Shown: piece after piece, positions 1 through 8,800 of the stretch | How positions within the stretch are numbered: the first letter of the stretch is position 1 | How the letters are laid out: every line of letters begins with the position of its first letter | NCBI RefSeq assembly: GCF_023744375.2 | Contig: NZ_CP146284.1 | Span: 186,001-250,000, forward strand | DNA from: Parabacteroides sp. AD58 | GTDB lineage: Bacteria; Bacteroidota; Bacteroidia; Bacteroidales; Tannerellaceae | Reading direction: 5' to 3' | Length of the DNA stretch: 64,000 nucleotides | The notes under the pieces: generated by a model | The model's database searches: none | What the model was told of the DNA's origin: nothing | Seen by the model: the letters and a program-made list of their open reading frames with translations, nothing else | Translations under genes and position numbers: made by a program

Positions 1-690
1 TACATTGGCTTCTTCTACTAGGGCTTCGAAAGCTGGCAGGTAAGTTGTCCATAGATCCCGTGGAGTGACTTCGGCATTATACTCATGTCGGTTCCATTCC
101 GGACCACTGTGTACGGCATAATGCTTGGCACAAGCGTGAGTCTTGAAGTATTTTGGATCGTTGCCTTGTAAGCCTTTTACAACGGCAACGCCCATGCGTG
201 AAGTAAGATATGGATCTTCTCCATAGGTTTCCATCCCGCGTCCCCAACGGGGGTCACGGAAAATATTGATATTGGGTGTCCAGAATGTCAGTCCTTTATA
301 ACGGTCGTATTCCTTGTCTTTCTGGTATTGATGGTATTTGGCCCGTGCTTCATCACTAATGATATTGAAGGTTTCATACACATCCTGATCATTAAAAGTA
401 GCAGCCAAAGCAATGGCTTGAGGAAAAACAGTCGCTTTTCCTGCCCGTGCCACACCGTGTAAAGCCTCGTTCCACCAGTCGTATGGAGGAATATCCAACC
501 GCTCGATAGCAGGAGTCTGGTTCATCATTTGTCCTACTTTCTCTTCAGGAGTCAGTCGGCTCAATAAATCATCGACGCGTTCCTCAATGGGAAGATCGGG
601 ATTCCTGAACGGAAAATCCTGTTTCTTTTCCGAACAGGATGTTACTGTAAGTACTGCAAGAGCAGTAAAGGTTAAGTGTTTTATTTTCAT
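1..690 (-). CDS. Glycoside hydrolase family 3 lipoprotein, N-terminal part (cut by window edge)
   Basis: This is the first 230 codons of a GH3 enzyme whose remainder lies beyond the left edge. The translation starts MKIKHLTFTALAVLTVTSCS, a lipoprotein signal peptide with the acylated cysteine near residue 19, so the enzyme is probably anchored facing the periplasm or cell surface. A conserved stretch of the GH3 N-terminal barrel follows: DWWNEALHGVARAG near residue 72 and later TFWTPNINIFRDPRWGRG and GEDPYLT. The WWNEALHGVAR form is more typical of beta-xylosidase/beta-glucosidase-like GH3 members than of NagZ. The catalytic aspartate and the C-terminal domain are not in view, so substrate cannot be assigned. 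It has its own promoter just upstream. Confidence 0.9.
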   Translation of the reverse strand, partial: MKIKHLTFTALAVLTVTSCSEKKQDFPFRNPDLPIEERVDDLLSRLTPEEKVGQMMNQTPAIERLDIPPYDWWNEALHGVARAGKATVFPQAIALAATFNDQDVYETFNIISDEARAKYHQYQKDKEYDRYKGLTFWTPNINIFRDPRWGRGMETYGEDPYLTSRMGVAVVKGLQGNDPKYFKTHACAKHYAVHSGPEWNRHEYNAEVTPRDLWTTYLPAFEALVEEANV

Positions 691-729
691 GTTATAAGAT
701 ATTTGTAAAAAATACATCAAGTTCTTTTG

Positions 730-760
730 CAAACGTACTGTTTTTATTCCTTTTTTCAAA
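730..760 (-). promoter_or_regulatory. Bacteroidetes-type promoter for the GH3 gene
   Basis: On the minus strand TTTG (757-760) and TACGTTTG (730-737) are separated by 19 bases, matching the Bacteroidetes -33/-7 consensus TTTG-N19-TAnnTTTG. It lies about 40 bases upstream of the GH3 start codon, so the GH3 gene can be transcribed independently of the esterase gene upstream. Confidence 0.75.
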
Positions 761-792
761 ACAAAAGAACAAGTTTCTAATCAGATGCAGAG

Positions 793-1782
793 TTAGGAAT
801 GACTATTTTCTCCGAGATTCTTTTTAAACCAGTCGACAACGGTCTGAATGAGTTTCGGCTGATACCAGTAAAGATCACCGTGTCCGGCATTCTCTACAAC
901 AATATAATCTACTTTGTTGTCTTTTTCTACTAAAGCGTTATATAGCTGTTCGCTTTGAACAGGGGAAACCAATAAATCGGCTGATCCATGCATAATCAGG
1001 AAAGGAGGCATGTTTTCCTTTATATGTCCCATCGGGCTGGCATCTAAAGCTTTTTGCGGATCACTCAGGATACTGGCTCCGGGATAGTCGGCAAAGGCTG
1101 GTCCATGTACGAGTAATGCTTCTGTTACAGCCGGCGAAGCATGGATGGCTTGTATGGTGTCTGAATAACCTTCACCAATGTTCATCAGGTTGCTAATACC
1201 ATAAATGGTAACGGCTGCCTGAACATCCGATGGAACTTCCGTAAAATCGCCTACATCAAAGCGCTTTTCTCCATTCGTTGTTCCCATCATTTGAGACACA
1301 TATCCTCCGGCGGAATCTCCAATCACACCAATGTATCGCGGATCTATTCCGAATTGACTAGCATGTGCACGCAGATAGCGTACAGCCGATTTGGCATCGT
1401 TAATTAAAGCCGGAAACTGATTCGGAACTGTTCTATATTCTGCAGCGGCAACTACAAATCCAGCTTTGGCAAGAGCCATACGCATTTCGATAAATTTTTC
1501 GTGATTAGCAGATGTAAAGCCACCACCCGGATAATAAATAATGGCTGGTTTTGGTTCGTTTGTCTCTGGTATAAGAATGGTCATTCGAAGTTGGCAGTTT
1601 CCATATTTGGAAGTAATTTGTGAATATATGATACCACTGACCACATCAATTCTGCTATCTGTAATTTCAACTTTTAACTGTTGTTTGTCTGATTTTGTCT
1701 GTGTCTGGGCTTGAGCCAATAAACTGTTGGGCATTAATCCTGCCAAAAGGATGGCAAATAAATATTCTTTTTTCATAAGCAT
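793..1782 (-). CDS. Secreted alpha/beta-hydrolase esterase (BD-FAE/lipase-like)
   Basis: Predicted secreted carboxylesterase. A signal peptide occupies about residues 1-25 (hydrophobic FAILLAGLMPNSLLAQA). The oxyanion motif YYPGGGF is at about residues 84-89, the nucleophile elbow GDSAGG at 155-160 (Ser157), the acid in MHGSAD (Asp269) and the base in AGHGD (His301), a complete Ser-Asp-His triad. Family members remove acyl or feruloyl groups from plant polysaccharides or small esters; the neighbouring GH3 gene on the same strand fits a role in glycan trimming, but the substrate is inferred only. The start could be the first ATG or the one two codons later (MKKEYLF). A TAAATTTG -7-like motif lies at 1797-1804 on the minus strand. 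Confidence 0.85.
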   Translation of the reverse strand: MLMKKEYLFAILLAGLMPNSLLAQAQTQTKSDKQQLKVEITDSRIDVVSGIIYSQITSKYGNCQLRMTILIPETNEPKPAIIYYPGGGFTSANHEKFIEMRMALAKAGFVVAAAEYRTVPNQFPALINDAKSAVRYLRAHASQFGIDPRYIGVIGDSAGGYVSQMMGTTNGEKRFDVGDFTEVPSDVQAAVTIYGISNLMNIGEGYSDTIQAIHASPAVTEALLVHGPAFADYPGASILSDPQKALDASPMGHIKENMPPFLIMHGSADLLVSPVQSEQLYNALVEKDNKVDYIVVENAGHGDLYWYQPKLIQTVVDWFKKNLGENSHS

Positions 1783-1876
1783 TTGATTTATGGTTGCAAA
1801 TTTACAATAAATTTGCCATTGCGGTTTTATTATTAAAATAATGATTATACGATGCTTATTATTTTCATATAACCTG

Positions 1877-1884
1877 TATTTTTG
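1877..1884 (+). promoter_or_regulatory. Putative -7 promoter element (TATTTTTG) for the Nim-like gene
   Basis: TATTTTTG matches TAnnTTTG. It would give a leader of roughly 85 bases before the start of the pyridoxamine-oxidase-fold gene. No convincing -33 TTTG was seen. Confidence 0.45.
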
Positions 1885-1977
1885 CCAACTAGGTATGGAT
1901 AATTTGTGTATTCATACATCGGTTACGCTATGTAGCAGCAGTTGAAAAGGTATAAATAATCGTGAATATACATTCGT

Positions 1978-2493
1978 ATGAGAAAGAAAAGCAGGGAAAT
2001 GGATAGTCATTGGGCTTTGGAAGTGATGCGTAAAGCCCCCTATATTACAGTGAGTTTTACACGGCCGGACGGAACAGCGTATGGCGTTCCGCTTTCGTTG
2101 GCCTGTACCCGTGATGATATATGGTATTTTCATTGTGCGCCTGAGGGAGATAAATTGGACGCAATTGCCGTTCATCCTGAAGTTTGTCTTTCTGCAGTAA
2201 CTAAGTGCCAGCCTACGATTGGACCAAAAGATGGTTCTTTTACCCTTCAATATCGTTCCGCTATGGCTTTTGGAAAAGCTGAGGTTGTAACAGATTTGGA
2301 AGAGAAGGTTCAGGCTCTTCGTGCCATCAGCCAGCGTTTCTTGCCTCAGCATATGGATGCTTTTGAGGATGCTGTTCATCGCAGTCTGCATCGTACGACG
2401 GTAGTTCGGATCACACTTTCAGCTCCACCCACTGGTAAACGCAAACAGTATGACCAAAATGGAGATGAAATGAAATATGGCAGGATGGAGTAA
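1978..2493 (+). CDS. Nim-like pyridoxamine 5'-phosphate oxidase-fold flavoprotein
   Basis: A 171-residue protein of the pyridoxamine-phosphate-oxidase-like split-barrel family, close in layout to the Nim (5-nitroimidazole reductase) group. The start MRKKSREM resembles the N-terminus of Nim-type proteins. GVPLSLACTRDDIWYFHCA is followed by EGDKLDAI at about residues 56-63; in the Nim family the equivalent FHCAxEGxKxDA block holds the conserved histidine by the flavin. It is probably a cytosolic FMN-dependent reductase. Family members occur in susceptible strains, so resistance should not be inferred from homology. It is a single-gene unit between divergent and small-ORF neighbours. Confidence 0.8.
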   Translation: MRKKSREMDSHWALEVMRKAPYITVSFTRPDGTAYGVPLSLACTRDDIWYFHCAPEGDKLDAIAVHPEVCLSAVTKCQPTIGPKDGSFTLQYRSAMAFGKAEVVTDLEEKVQALRAISQRFLPQHMDAFEDAVHRSLHRTTVVRITLSAPPTGKRKQYDQNGDEMKYGRME

Positions 2494-2701
2494 TGAACGG
2501 AATGAAAAATTATTTGGATGATAAAGGAGTGTTTGAAAATAGATTTTTGTTATAAAGGATGAGTTCTTCATTCATCTATTTTTATGACGTTTTGGCTGGT
2601 AAATGATTTAATAAACCTTTTATTAAAAGGAATAATAGTTAAAAAATAAGAAACAAGAATTATTTTTTTATGTTTTAGAACATAGTTATAGAAAAACTAT
2701 T

Positions 2702-2709
2702 TATCTTTG
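2702..2709 (+). promoter_or_regulatory. Putative -7 promoter element (TATCTTTG) for the small coiled-coil protein and RNA
   Basis: TATCTTTG is a perfect TAnnTTTG match about 75 bases upstream of the small ORF. Transcription from here would cover both the small ORF and the structured RNA downstream of it. Confidence 0.6.
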
Positions 2710-2785
2710 CAGTCGAAATAAGACAACAAGAGAGTTTAGGTATATTTATTATTAATCAGCCTCAGGCGTGAGGCATAAAACCAAA

Positions 2786-2953
2786 ATGAATATGAATGAA
2801 AAAAATGAACAAGTAACAAAGACATTAGAAATGTTGCGTTACCAGGTTAAGCGTTATCAGGCAATGAAGAACGGTTTGATGTGTCAGATGTTGAATACAC
2901 AGATTCGTCGTCTGGAAAATACGTTGAATCTTTCTACAGTTGCAGGTAATTAA
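2786..2953 (+). CDS. Small conserved-looking coiled-coil protein (55 aa), unknown function
   Basis: I do not recognise the family. The most likely start is MNMNEKNEQ (ATG at 2786, or the ATG two codons later); an upstream GTG at 2768 would add six residues but is less likely. The protein is almost entirely helical and charged (KTLEMLRYQVKRYQAMKNGLM, then QMLNTQIRRLENTL), with heptad-like spacing of Leu/Met suggesting a short coiled coil. It has no signal peptide or membrane segment. A strong -7 element upstream and a structured RNA ending in a T-run immediately downstream argue that it is a real transcription unit rather than chance. Confidence 0.55.
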   Translation: MNMNEKNEQVTKTLEMLRYQVKRYQAMKNGLMCQMLNTQIRRLENTLNLSTVAGN

Positions 2954-2990
2954 TTATGAGGTTTTAATAGGTATAGTTTGATGTGATGTG

Positions 2991-3079
2991 AAATCTCTTG
3001 CCACCGAAAGGGTTGGTAAGAGATAATGGAGACGGGAACTTTCGAGTGCGTAGGATGCACGAAGGAAGATCCTTTTTTT
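2991..3079 (+). ncRNA. Structured RNA with intrinsic terminator downstream of the small ORF
   Basis: Three hairpins can be drawn by eye. The first pairs ATCTCTTGCCA with TGGTAAGAGAT (one G-U) around a GAAA-containing loop (about 2993-3024). The second pairs GTGC with GCAC (about 3046-3060). The third, AAGGA-AGA-TCCTT followed by a T-run (3062-3079), looks like an intrinsic terminator. The region begins about 40 bases after the small ORF stop, so it may be a 3' UTR-derived RNA, a free-standing small RNA, or simply an elaborate terminator. I could not match it to a named RNA family. Confidence 0.4.
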
Positions 3080-3109
3080 ATGCCCATACGTTTTTCGGGT
3101 ATTTTTTTG

Positions 3110-3117
3110 TAGCTTTG
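3110..3117 (+). promoter_or_regulatory. Putative -7 promoter element (TAGCTTTG) for the M28 peptidase
   Basis: TAGCTTTG fits TAnnTTTG and lies 29 bases upstream of the M28 peptidase start codon, directly after the terminator of the preceding unit. Confidence 0.6.
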
Positions 3118-3146
3118 TCTCAAATTTAATCAATTACACAAATAAT

Positions 3147-4151
3147 ATGAAACAAAAGACTACTTTGCTTTGCCTTTCTTTGTTTATAGGATCTTCCTTA
3201 TGGGCAGAAGATGCCGAGAGAAAAGGTGTTGAATCAATTAATCAATTAACAGCCGAAGCTCATGTGGAGTTTTTAGCGAGTGATGAATTGCAAGGACGTG
3301 AAGCCGGTTTCCCTGGCGGACGAGTTGCCGGGCAATACATTGTCTCTGTCTTGAAATCCTTAGGAATCCAACCTGTCGGTGATTCGTATTACCATCCATT
3401 TGAAGTTTACCATGCCGAACGGCAGAAAAAGGGGAAGCAATGGCAAGTTGAACCGGATTCGATAGCCCAATTGAAGAAAGAGGTACATCAAAAATTATCC
3501 TTGAATAATATTTTAGGTATGATTCCGGGAAAGAATCCGGAAGAATATGTAATAGTTGGAGCTCATTATGATCATTTGGGTATGGATCCGATGCTGGATG
3601 GAGACCAGATTTATAATGGAGCAGATGACAATGCGTCTGGTGTATCTGCCGTCTTGCAGATAGCCCGTGCCTTTTTAGCAGCGGGTGAACAGCCGGAGCG
3701 GAATGTGATTTTTGCATTTTGGGATGGTGAAGAGAAAGGTTTATTGGGCTCCCGTGCTTTTGTTCAGAGTTTTCCGGAGATGAAAAAGGTAAAAGGGTAT
3801 TTAAACTTTGATATGATAGGCCGTAATAGTGATGAGTCAAATCCGGAAAATGTGGTTTATTTCTATACGGAATCTCATCCAGCTTTCGGGAAGTGGTTGA
3901 AGGAAGATATACAAAAATATAATTTGAAGCTTAAACCTGATTATCGTCCGTGGGATCGTCCGGTAGGAGGAAGTGATAATACTTCGTTTGCCAAATTGGA
4001 TATTCCTATTATCTGGTACCATACTAACGGTCATCCAGACTATCATTTACCCAGTGATCATGCTGAACGGATCAATTGGTCTAAATTGGTGGATATAACA
4101 AAAGCTTCATTCCTGAATATGTGGAATATGGCTAATGAAAAGACGTTCTGA
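3147..4151 (+). CDS. Secreted M28-family zinc aminopeptidase
   Basis: Predicted exported di-zinc metallopeptidase. The signal peptide is MKQKTTLLCLSLFIGSSLWA. A PA-like insert region is absent. The catalytic M28 domain shows all metal-binding and catalytic residues: GAHYDH (His140), NGADDNASG (Asp160), DGEEKGLLGS (Glu195 general base, Glu196 metal), FDMIGR (Asp222) and DYHLPSD (His300). Family members remove N-terminal residues from peptides in the periplasm; the exact specificity is not visible. Length (334 aa) fits single-domain bacterial M28 enzymes. It is monocistronic, with a hairpin element between it and the convergent pncC gene. Confidence 0.9.
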   Translation: MKQKTTLLCLSLFIGSSLWAEDAERKGVESINQLTAEAHVEFLASDELQGREAGFPGGRVAGQYIVSVLKSLGIQPVGDSYYHPFEVYHAERQKKGKQWQVEPDSIAQLKKEVHQKLSLNNILGMIPGKNPEEYVIVGAHYDHLGMDPMLDGDQIYNGADDNASGVSAVLQIARAFLAAGEQPERNVIFAFWDGEEKGLLGSRAFVQSFPEMKKVKGYLNFDMIGRNSDESNPENVVYFYTESHPAFGKWLKEDIQKYNLKLKPDYRPWDRPVGGSDNTSFAKLDIPIIWYHTNGHPDYHLPSDHAERINWSKLVDITKASFLNMWNMANEKTF

Positions 4152-4182
4152 TAGCAGTCTTTAATAAAATTCGTTGGATTTG

Positions 4183-4230
4183 TTTTCAAAACTCGTTGGA
4201 TTCAAAATTAATTCCAACGAGTTTTGAAAA
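4183..4230. terminator. Perfect 18-bp inverted repeat between convergent genes
   Basis: TTTTCAAAACTCGTTGGA (4183-4200) is the exact reverse complement of 4213-4230, with a 12-base loop. It lies between the convergent M28 peptidase and pncC genes and probably terminates both. Its central 30 bases (4192-4221) match a second hairpin at 37744-37773, so it is also a member of a dispersed repeat. Confidence 0.75.
4192..4221. repeat. 30-nt dispersed hairpin element, copy 1
   Basis: The 30-nt core starts CTCGT, contains GGATTCAAAA and ends CGAG. It aligns without gaps to 37744-37773 at 24 of 30 positions. Changes at the arms partly preserve pairing (TGG/CCA here, GGG/CCC there). A partial extra copy of TCGTTGGATT precedes it at 4171-4180. 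Confidence 0.65.
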
Positions 4231-4262
4231 TGATGATAATAAGAGCTTGTTTGAATGTAGTT

Positions 4263-4742
4263 TTATTTGATACCGTTTTCTTCTAATAAGCCAAGCAGCT
4301 TGACAAGAGCCGTTTCTGCAGATGCTTCGATGTTTCCGCTTCTATAGAAAGGAAAATGATGGCAGTCGGCAACAACCTTGTCTTTATAGGCTGCTGCTAT
4401 CCAAACTGTCCCAACAGGCTTTCCGGGAACAGCTCCTCCAGGCCCTGCTATGCCGGATGTGGCTACGGCACAATCACATTTAAGAACACGGATAGCGCCT
4501 AAAGCCATTTGTTCAACGACAGGCTTACTGACGGCACCAAACTTTTCCAGGTCGTCGGATGAGACTCCTAAGACCTGATGTTTTACCTCATTACAATAGG
4601 AAACGATTCCTCCTTTAAAATAAGCAGAACTACCAGCCTGACTTGTAATCATGTGGGCAATTTTCCCTCCCGTACAGCTTTCTGCTGTTCCCATTGTAAG
4701 TTGATGCTTCTCAAGCAATATGGCTAATTCTTCTACAATCAT
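4263..4742 (-). CDS. pncC: Nicotinamide-nucleotide amidohydrolase PncC (CinA C-terminal domain)
   Basis: Single-domain CinA-C protein that deamidates nicotinamide mononucleotide to nicotinate mononucleotide in NAD recycling. The start MIVEELAILL is chosen because its ATG overlaps the tsaD stop as ATGA (4 bases), the usual sign of translational coupling; a longer frame extending 13 codons into tsaD is unlikely. Family motifs are present: TAESCTGGKIAHMIT near the N-terminus, SYCNEVK, and ATSGIAGPGG followed by KPVGTVWIA. The N-terminal MoCF-like domain of full-length CinA is absent, as is normal for PncC. It is cotranscribed with tsaD. Confidence 0.88.
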   Translation of the reverse strand: MIVEELAILLEKHQLTMGTAESCTGGKIAHMITSQAGSSAYFKGGIVSYCNEVKHQVLGVSSDDLEKFGAVSKPVVEQMALGAIRVLKCDCAVATSGIAGPGGAVPGKPVGTVWIAAAYKDKVVADCHHFPFYRSGNIEASAETALVKLLGLLEENGIK

Positions 4743-5758
4743 ATTTGTACTCTTGAAAATGGAGCGGCATCCATCGGACAAAAATCTTTATCCATGTATT
4801 TGTAATATCCTGTAATAGCTACCATGGCAGCATTATCGGTAGTAAAAGAGAATTTAGGAATATGTACTTTCCAGCCATACCGTTTGGCATGATCGAGGAA
4901 TGCGTCTCTTAAACCTGAATTGGCTGAAACACCACCGGCAACGGCTACTTCTTTAATGTTCAGATCTTTGGCTGCCATCCGTAGTTTCTGCATTAAAATA
5001 TCAATAACCGTAGCTTGCAATGAGGCACATAAATCCTTTTTATTTTTCTCAATGAAATCAGGATCTTTCTGGAGTTCATCTCTCAACGTATAGAGGAATG
5101 ATGTTTTAAGCCCGCTGAAACTATAATTGTATCCGGGAATATGGGGCTTACTGAATGTAAAAGCTTTCGGATTTCCTTCGTTGGCAAGGCGGTTGACAAC
5201 CGGGCCGCCCGGATATCCAAGTCCCATTACCTTGGCGCATTTGTCGAAGGCTTCGCCCGCCGCATCGTCGATGGTCTGACCAATTACTTCCATATCATTG
5301 TATGCATTTACTTTTATTATCTGAGAGTTTCCTCCAGATACGAGTAAGCATAAGAATGGAAATGAAGGGGCATGATTATCATCTGCGCTCTCTTTGATGA
5401 AATGAGCCAGAACATGGGCCTGCAGGTGATTAACTTCAATCATTGGAATTCCCAAAGCTGCCGAGAAACCTTTGGCAAAAGAAGTTCCAACGAGCAAGGA
5501 TCCCATTAAGCCGGGACCGCGGGTAAAAGCAACAGCATCGATTTGAGATTTGTCAATACCTGCTCTTTTGATTGCTTCCGAAACAACCGGAATGATATTT
5601 TGTTGGTGGGCACGAGAGGCTAATTCCGGGACTACACCACCATATGCTTCATGCACAGCCTGGCTGGCAATTACATTAGACAACATAACACCGTCTTGAA
5701 TGACAGAAGAAGAAGTATCGTCACATGAAGATTCGATACCAAGAATTGTTATACTCAT
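4739..5758 (-). CDS. tsaD: tRNA N6-adenosine threonylcarbamoyltransferase TsaD
   Basis: Catalytic subunit that transfers the threonylcarbamoyl group to A37 of ANN-decoding tRNAs. The start MSITILGIESSCDDT is preferred because the family begins directly before the ILGIESSCDDT nucleotide-binding segment; an upstream ATG seven codons earlier gives an atypical charged extension. Visible motifs are ESSCDDTS, NHLQAHVLAH (the two metal-binding histidines), LVSGGNS and GGVSANSGLR. The gene is divergent from tamB across about 55 bases and overlaps pncC by four bases at its end. A TsaC-type enzyme for the preceding step is encoded at about 29.3 kb. Confidence 0.93.
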   Translation of the reverse strand: MSITILGIESSCDDTSSSVIQDGVMLSNVIASQAVHEAYGGVVPELASRAHQQNIIPVVSEAIKRAGIDKSQIDAVAFTRGPGLMGSLLVGTSFAKGFSAALGIPMIEVNHLQAHVLAHFIKESADDNHAPSFPFLCLLVSGGNSQIIKVNAYNDMEVIGQTIDDAAGEAFDKCAKVMGLGYPGGPVVNRLANEGNPKAFTFSKPHIPGYNYSFSGLKTSFLYTLRDELQKDPDFIEKNKKDLCASLQATVIDILMQKLRMAAKDLNIKEVAVAGGVSANSGLRDAFLDHAKRYGWKVHIPKFSFTTDNAAMVAITGYYKYMDKDFCPMDAAPFSRVQI

Positions 5759-5812
5759 ATTCTCTTGTTTTTTTTGCAAAATAACGAAATCTATCGCGAT
5801 ATTGTTTTATTT

Positions 5813-8800
5813 TTGTCCTTAAAATTAATCAGAAGCGTTATTAGGGGATTAAAATACATAGTAATATTTTTGCTCTCGTTGGTTTGGATTCTGTATGTAG
5901 TTCCAATCCTGCTGGTCAATATTCCGTTTGTACAAAAAGAGATTGCAACGACGGCAACGCAGGAATTGTCTCGTCGGCTGGGTGTGCCGGTGCAGATAGA
6001 GCGGGTCGATATTGAATGGTTTAACCGTCTGGTGTTAGAAGGTCTGTATTTGGAAGATCAGCAAGGAAAAGTCATGTTCAAGGCAAATCATGTCGCTGCC
6101 GGCTTTGATATTTTACCTTTGTTGGATGGAAAACTTACATTTAATACAGTTCGTCTGTTTGGTCCGCATATTCATTTAAGTCGGAAAACGGCTACTGATC
6201 CGTTAAATCTGAAGTTTGTCATTGATGCATTTGCTTCAAAAGATACAACGCCCAAGAAAAAACTGGATATAGATTTGCGGTTTAATACTGTTCTGATTCG
6301 TCAGGGACATTTCAGTTATGATGTGGAAGATGTCCCTCAGACTCCGGATAAATTTAATGCCAAACATATAGATATTCGTGATTTAAGCGCCAAGATTTCT
6401 TTGAAAGCTTTGCGTAAAGATAGTATTCATGCCCAAATCAAGAAATTGTCTTTAAAGGAAGGTTCAGGTTTCTCGTTAGACAAACTGACCTTGTCGGTTG
6501 TTGGAAATTCTGATAGTATCTATGTTAAAGATTTTAAGATAGCTTTACCTCAAACAGATTTGCGTATATCAGAAGCTAAAGTAGATTTGACTGAGATTGA
6601 CAGTACGGCTTCCAATTTTGTGGATAAAGCGAAGTTGTCTTTGCGGATTGCTCCTTCACACGTCCGTTTGCGGGATTTATCGGCATTTGTTCCTGCCTTC
6701 CGCAATTTTACAGATTCTATTGAGATTTATGCACAAGCTGCTGGACATGTGAATCATTTCAGTCTGAAAAATCTGACGTTGAGATATGGTAAAAAGATGC
6801 TTCTGGTTGGGAAGATGGACTTGAAGGGTATTACTCATCCACAGGAGGCCTATGTTTATGGGCAGGTCAGCAAGATGTACATCACCACAGTAGGGCTCAG
6901 TGACTTGCTGAATAACTTCAGTAAAGACAGAGTCGTATTGCCTGCTCCTTTTGTCAAATTAGGAACCATTAATTTTACGGGCGAGATTTCAGGTTTCTTT
7001 GATAACCTGGTAGCGTATGGAAGGTTATCAACGGCTGTCGGTTCGTTACAGACCGATTTGATTTTTGGAAATGATAAAGCGAAGAATGTAGCCGCTTTTC
7101 TGAAAGGACGTGTTCAGACCAATGAATTGAATTTGGAGGAGCTGTTGGGAGAACAGTCTCAATTAGGGAAAGCGAAGTGTGGAATACGGATTGATACAAA
7201 GCGTCCGGTGGGCGGACATTTTGCAGGTGAGATTCAGGCAAATGTTGAACGATTAGACTATAAAAACTATACTTATCAGGATATCCGGCTGGCCGGAAGC
7301 TTCAGGCGTAATGCTTTTGACGGTAGTCTGCAAGTAGAAGATCCGAATATTTCTCTTCTGGTAAATGGGCTCTTGGAGAGTAAAAAAGAAAATACAGTAG
7401 TGAACTTGGCTGTTGATTTAGCCCATTTCAAGCCTGATAAGCTGCATCTGTCAGACAAATATGAGGAACCGGATATTTCTCTTTCTCTGAATGCCGATTT
7501 TACAGGAAACAATATCGATAACGTGGTCGGAACGATTGAAGTCGATGACTTGTCGTTTAAGACGAAACCAGATAGTTTTGCCTTGAAAAAATTATTGGTC
7601 AAAGCCGGATCAGAGAATGGATTACGTCAGTTGAAAATCTCTTCTGATATCGTGAATGGAGAAGTGAACGGGGCTTATTCGTTCGGAACGATTGTCCCCA
7701 GTTTTATGAATACCTTGAAAGGCTATATTCCGACGCTGATCAATACCCGAACCCTTTCAAAAAAAGTGGATGAGAATGATTTTACCATGCTATTGACTAT
7801 AGAGAATACCGAAGCTCTTTCGCATACGTTAAAGCTTCCGGTTACCATGTTGCAGCCGGCTCGGATCGCAGGGTCATATAATAATGCCTACAATAAATTC
7901 CGCTTTGAAGCTTATTTGCCTCAGTTCCAGTTGGGCAATTCAAGCTTTGAAGGAGGCTATCTGCATTGTAGTAATCCTACCGACAAAATGGATCTTTCCT
8001 TGAAAGCAACCCAATACAATGCAAAAGGTACACGCAATTATCTTGATTTACATCTGGATGCTAAAGAGGATTGTGTGAATACATATGTCAAATGGAATAA
8101 TAACAAGGAACATCGGTTTGGAGCGGATGTTTCGGCTACTACCTGTTTCTTTATGGAAGAACCTGATCCGGAAGATAAGGAGGCTAAGCCTGTCCTCCGG
8201 ACGGAAATAGCTTTGCATGAGACTCCTCTCATTGTGAATGATACGGTATGGTATATACGTCCGTCGTCTGTTACACTGAGGAATGGAAAGATTGATGTTA
8301 ATAATTTCGTGGTTGAGCGAGGAAAGGAATTTGTCCATTTGAATGGAATGGTCTCTAAAGAAGTAACAGATTCACTCAAGATGGATCTGAACAACTTCGA
8401 ATTGGGCTATATATTCGATATTCTGAATATTGAATCTGTTAAATTTACGGGAAAGGCTACCGGGAAATTCAATATCTGTGATTTGTATGGCAGCAGGATG
8501 TTGAATACAGATCTTGAGGTTCAGGATTTCTCGTTCAATGGCGTAAAGCTGGGACGACTGAATTTGTTCAGCGAGTGGGACGATTCTCAACGTGGAATAC
8601 TGATGTTAGGAAGCATTTATAAGAATGATTCGACGTGGAGTGACGTGAGTGGTTATATTTATCCGGTGCGCACGCCTGAGCGAGAACCGGGATTATCGCT
8701 GCATTTTGATGCGAATGATATGAATATCGCCTTTTTGCAGCCCTTCATGGAAAAGATTGTCCAAAATGTAAAAGGAAGTGGCTTTGGTAAGATCCATCTT

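Noticed and set aside
1912..2391. 159-codon minus-strand frame opposite the Nim-like gene
   Set aside because: It is antisense to a clear flavoprotein gene and has no recognisable motif.
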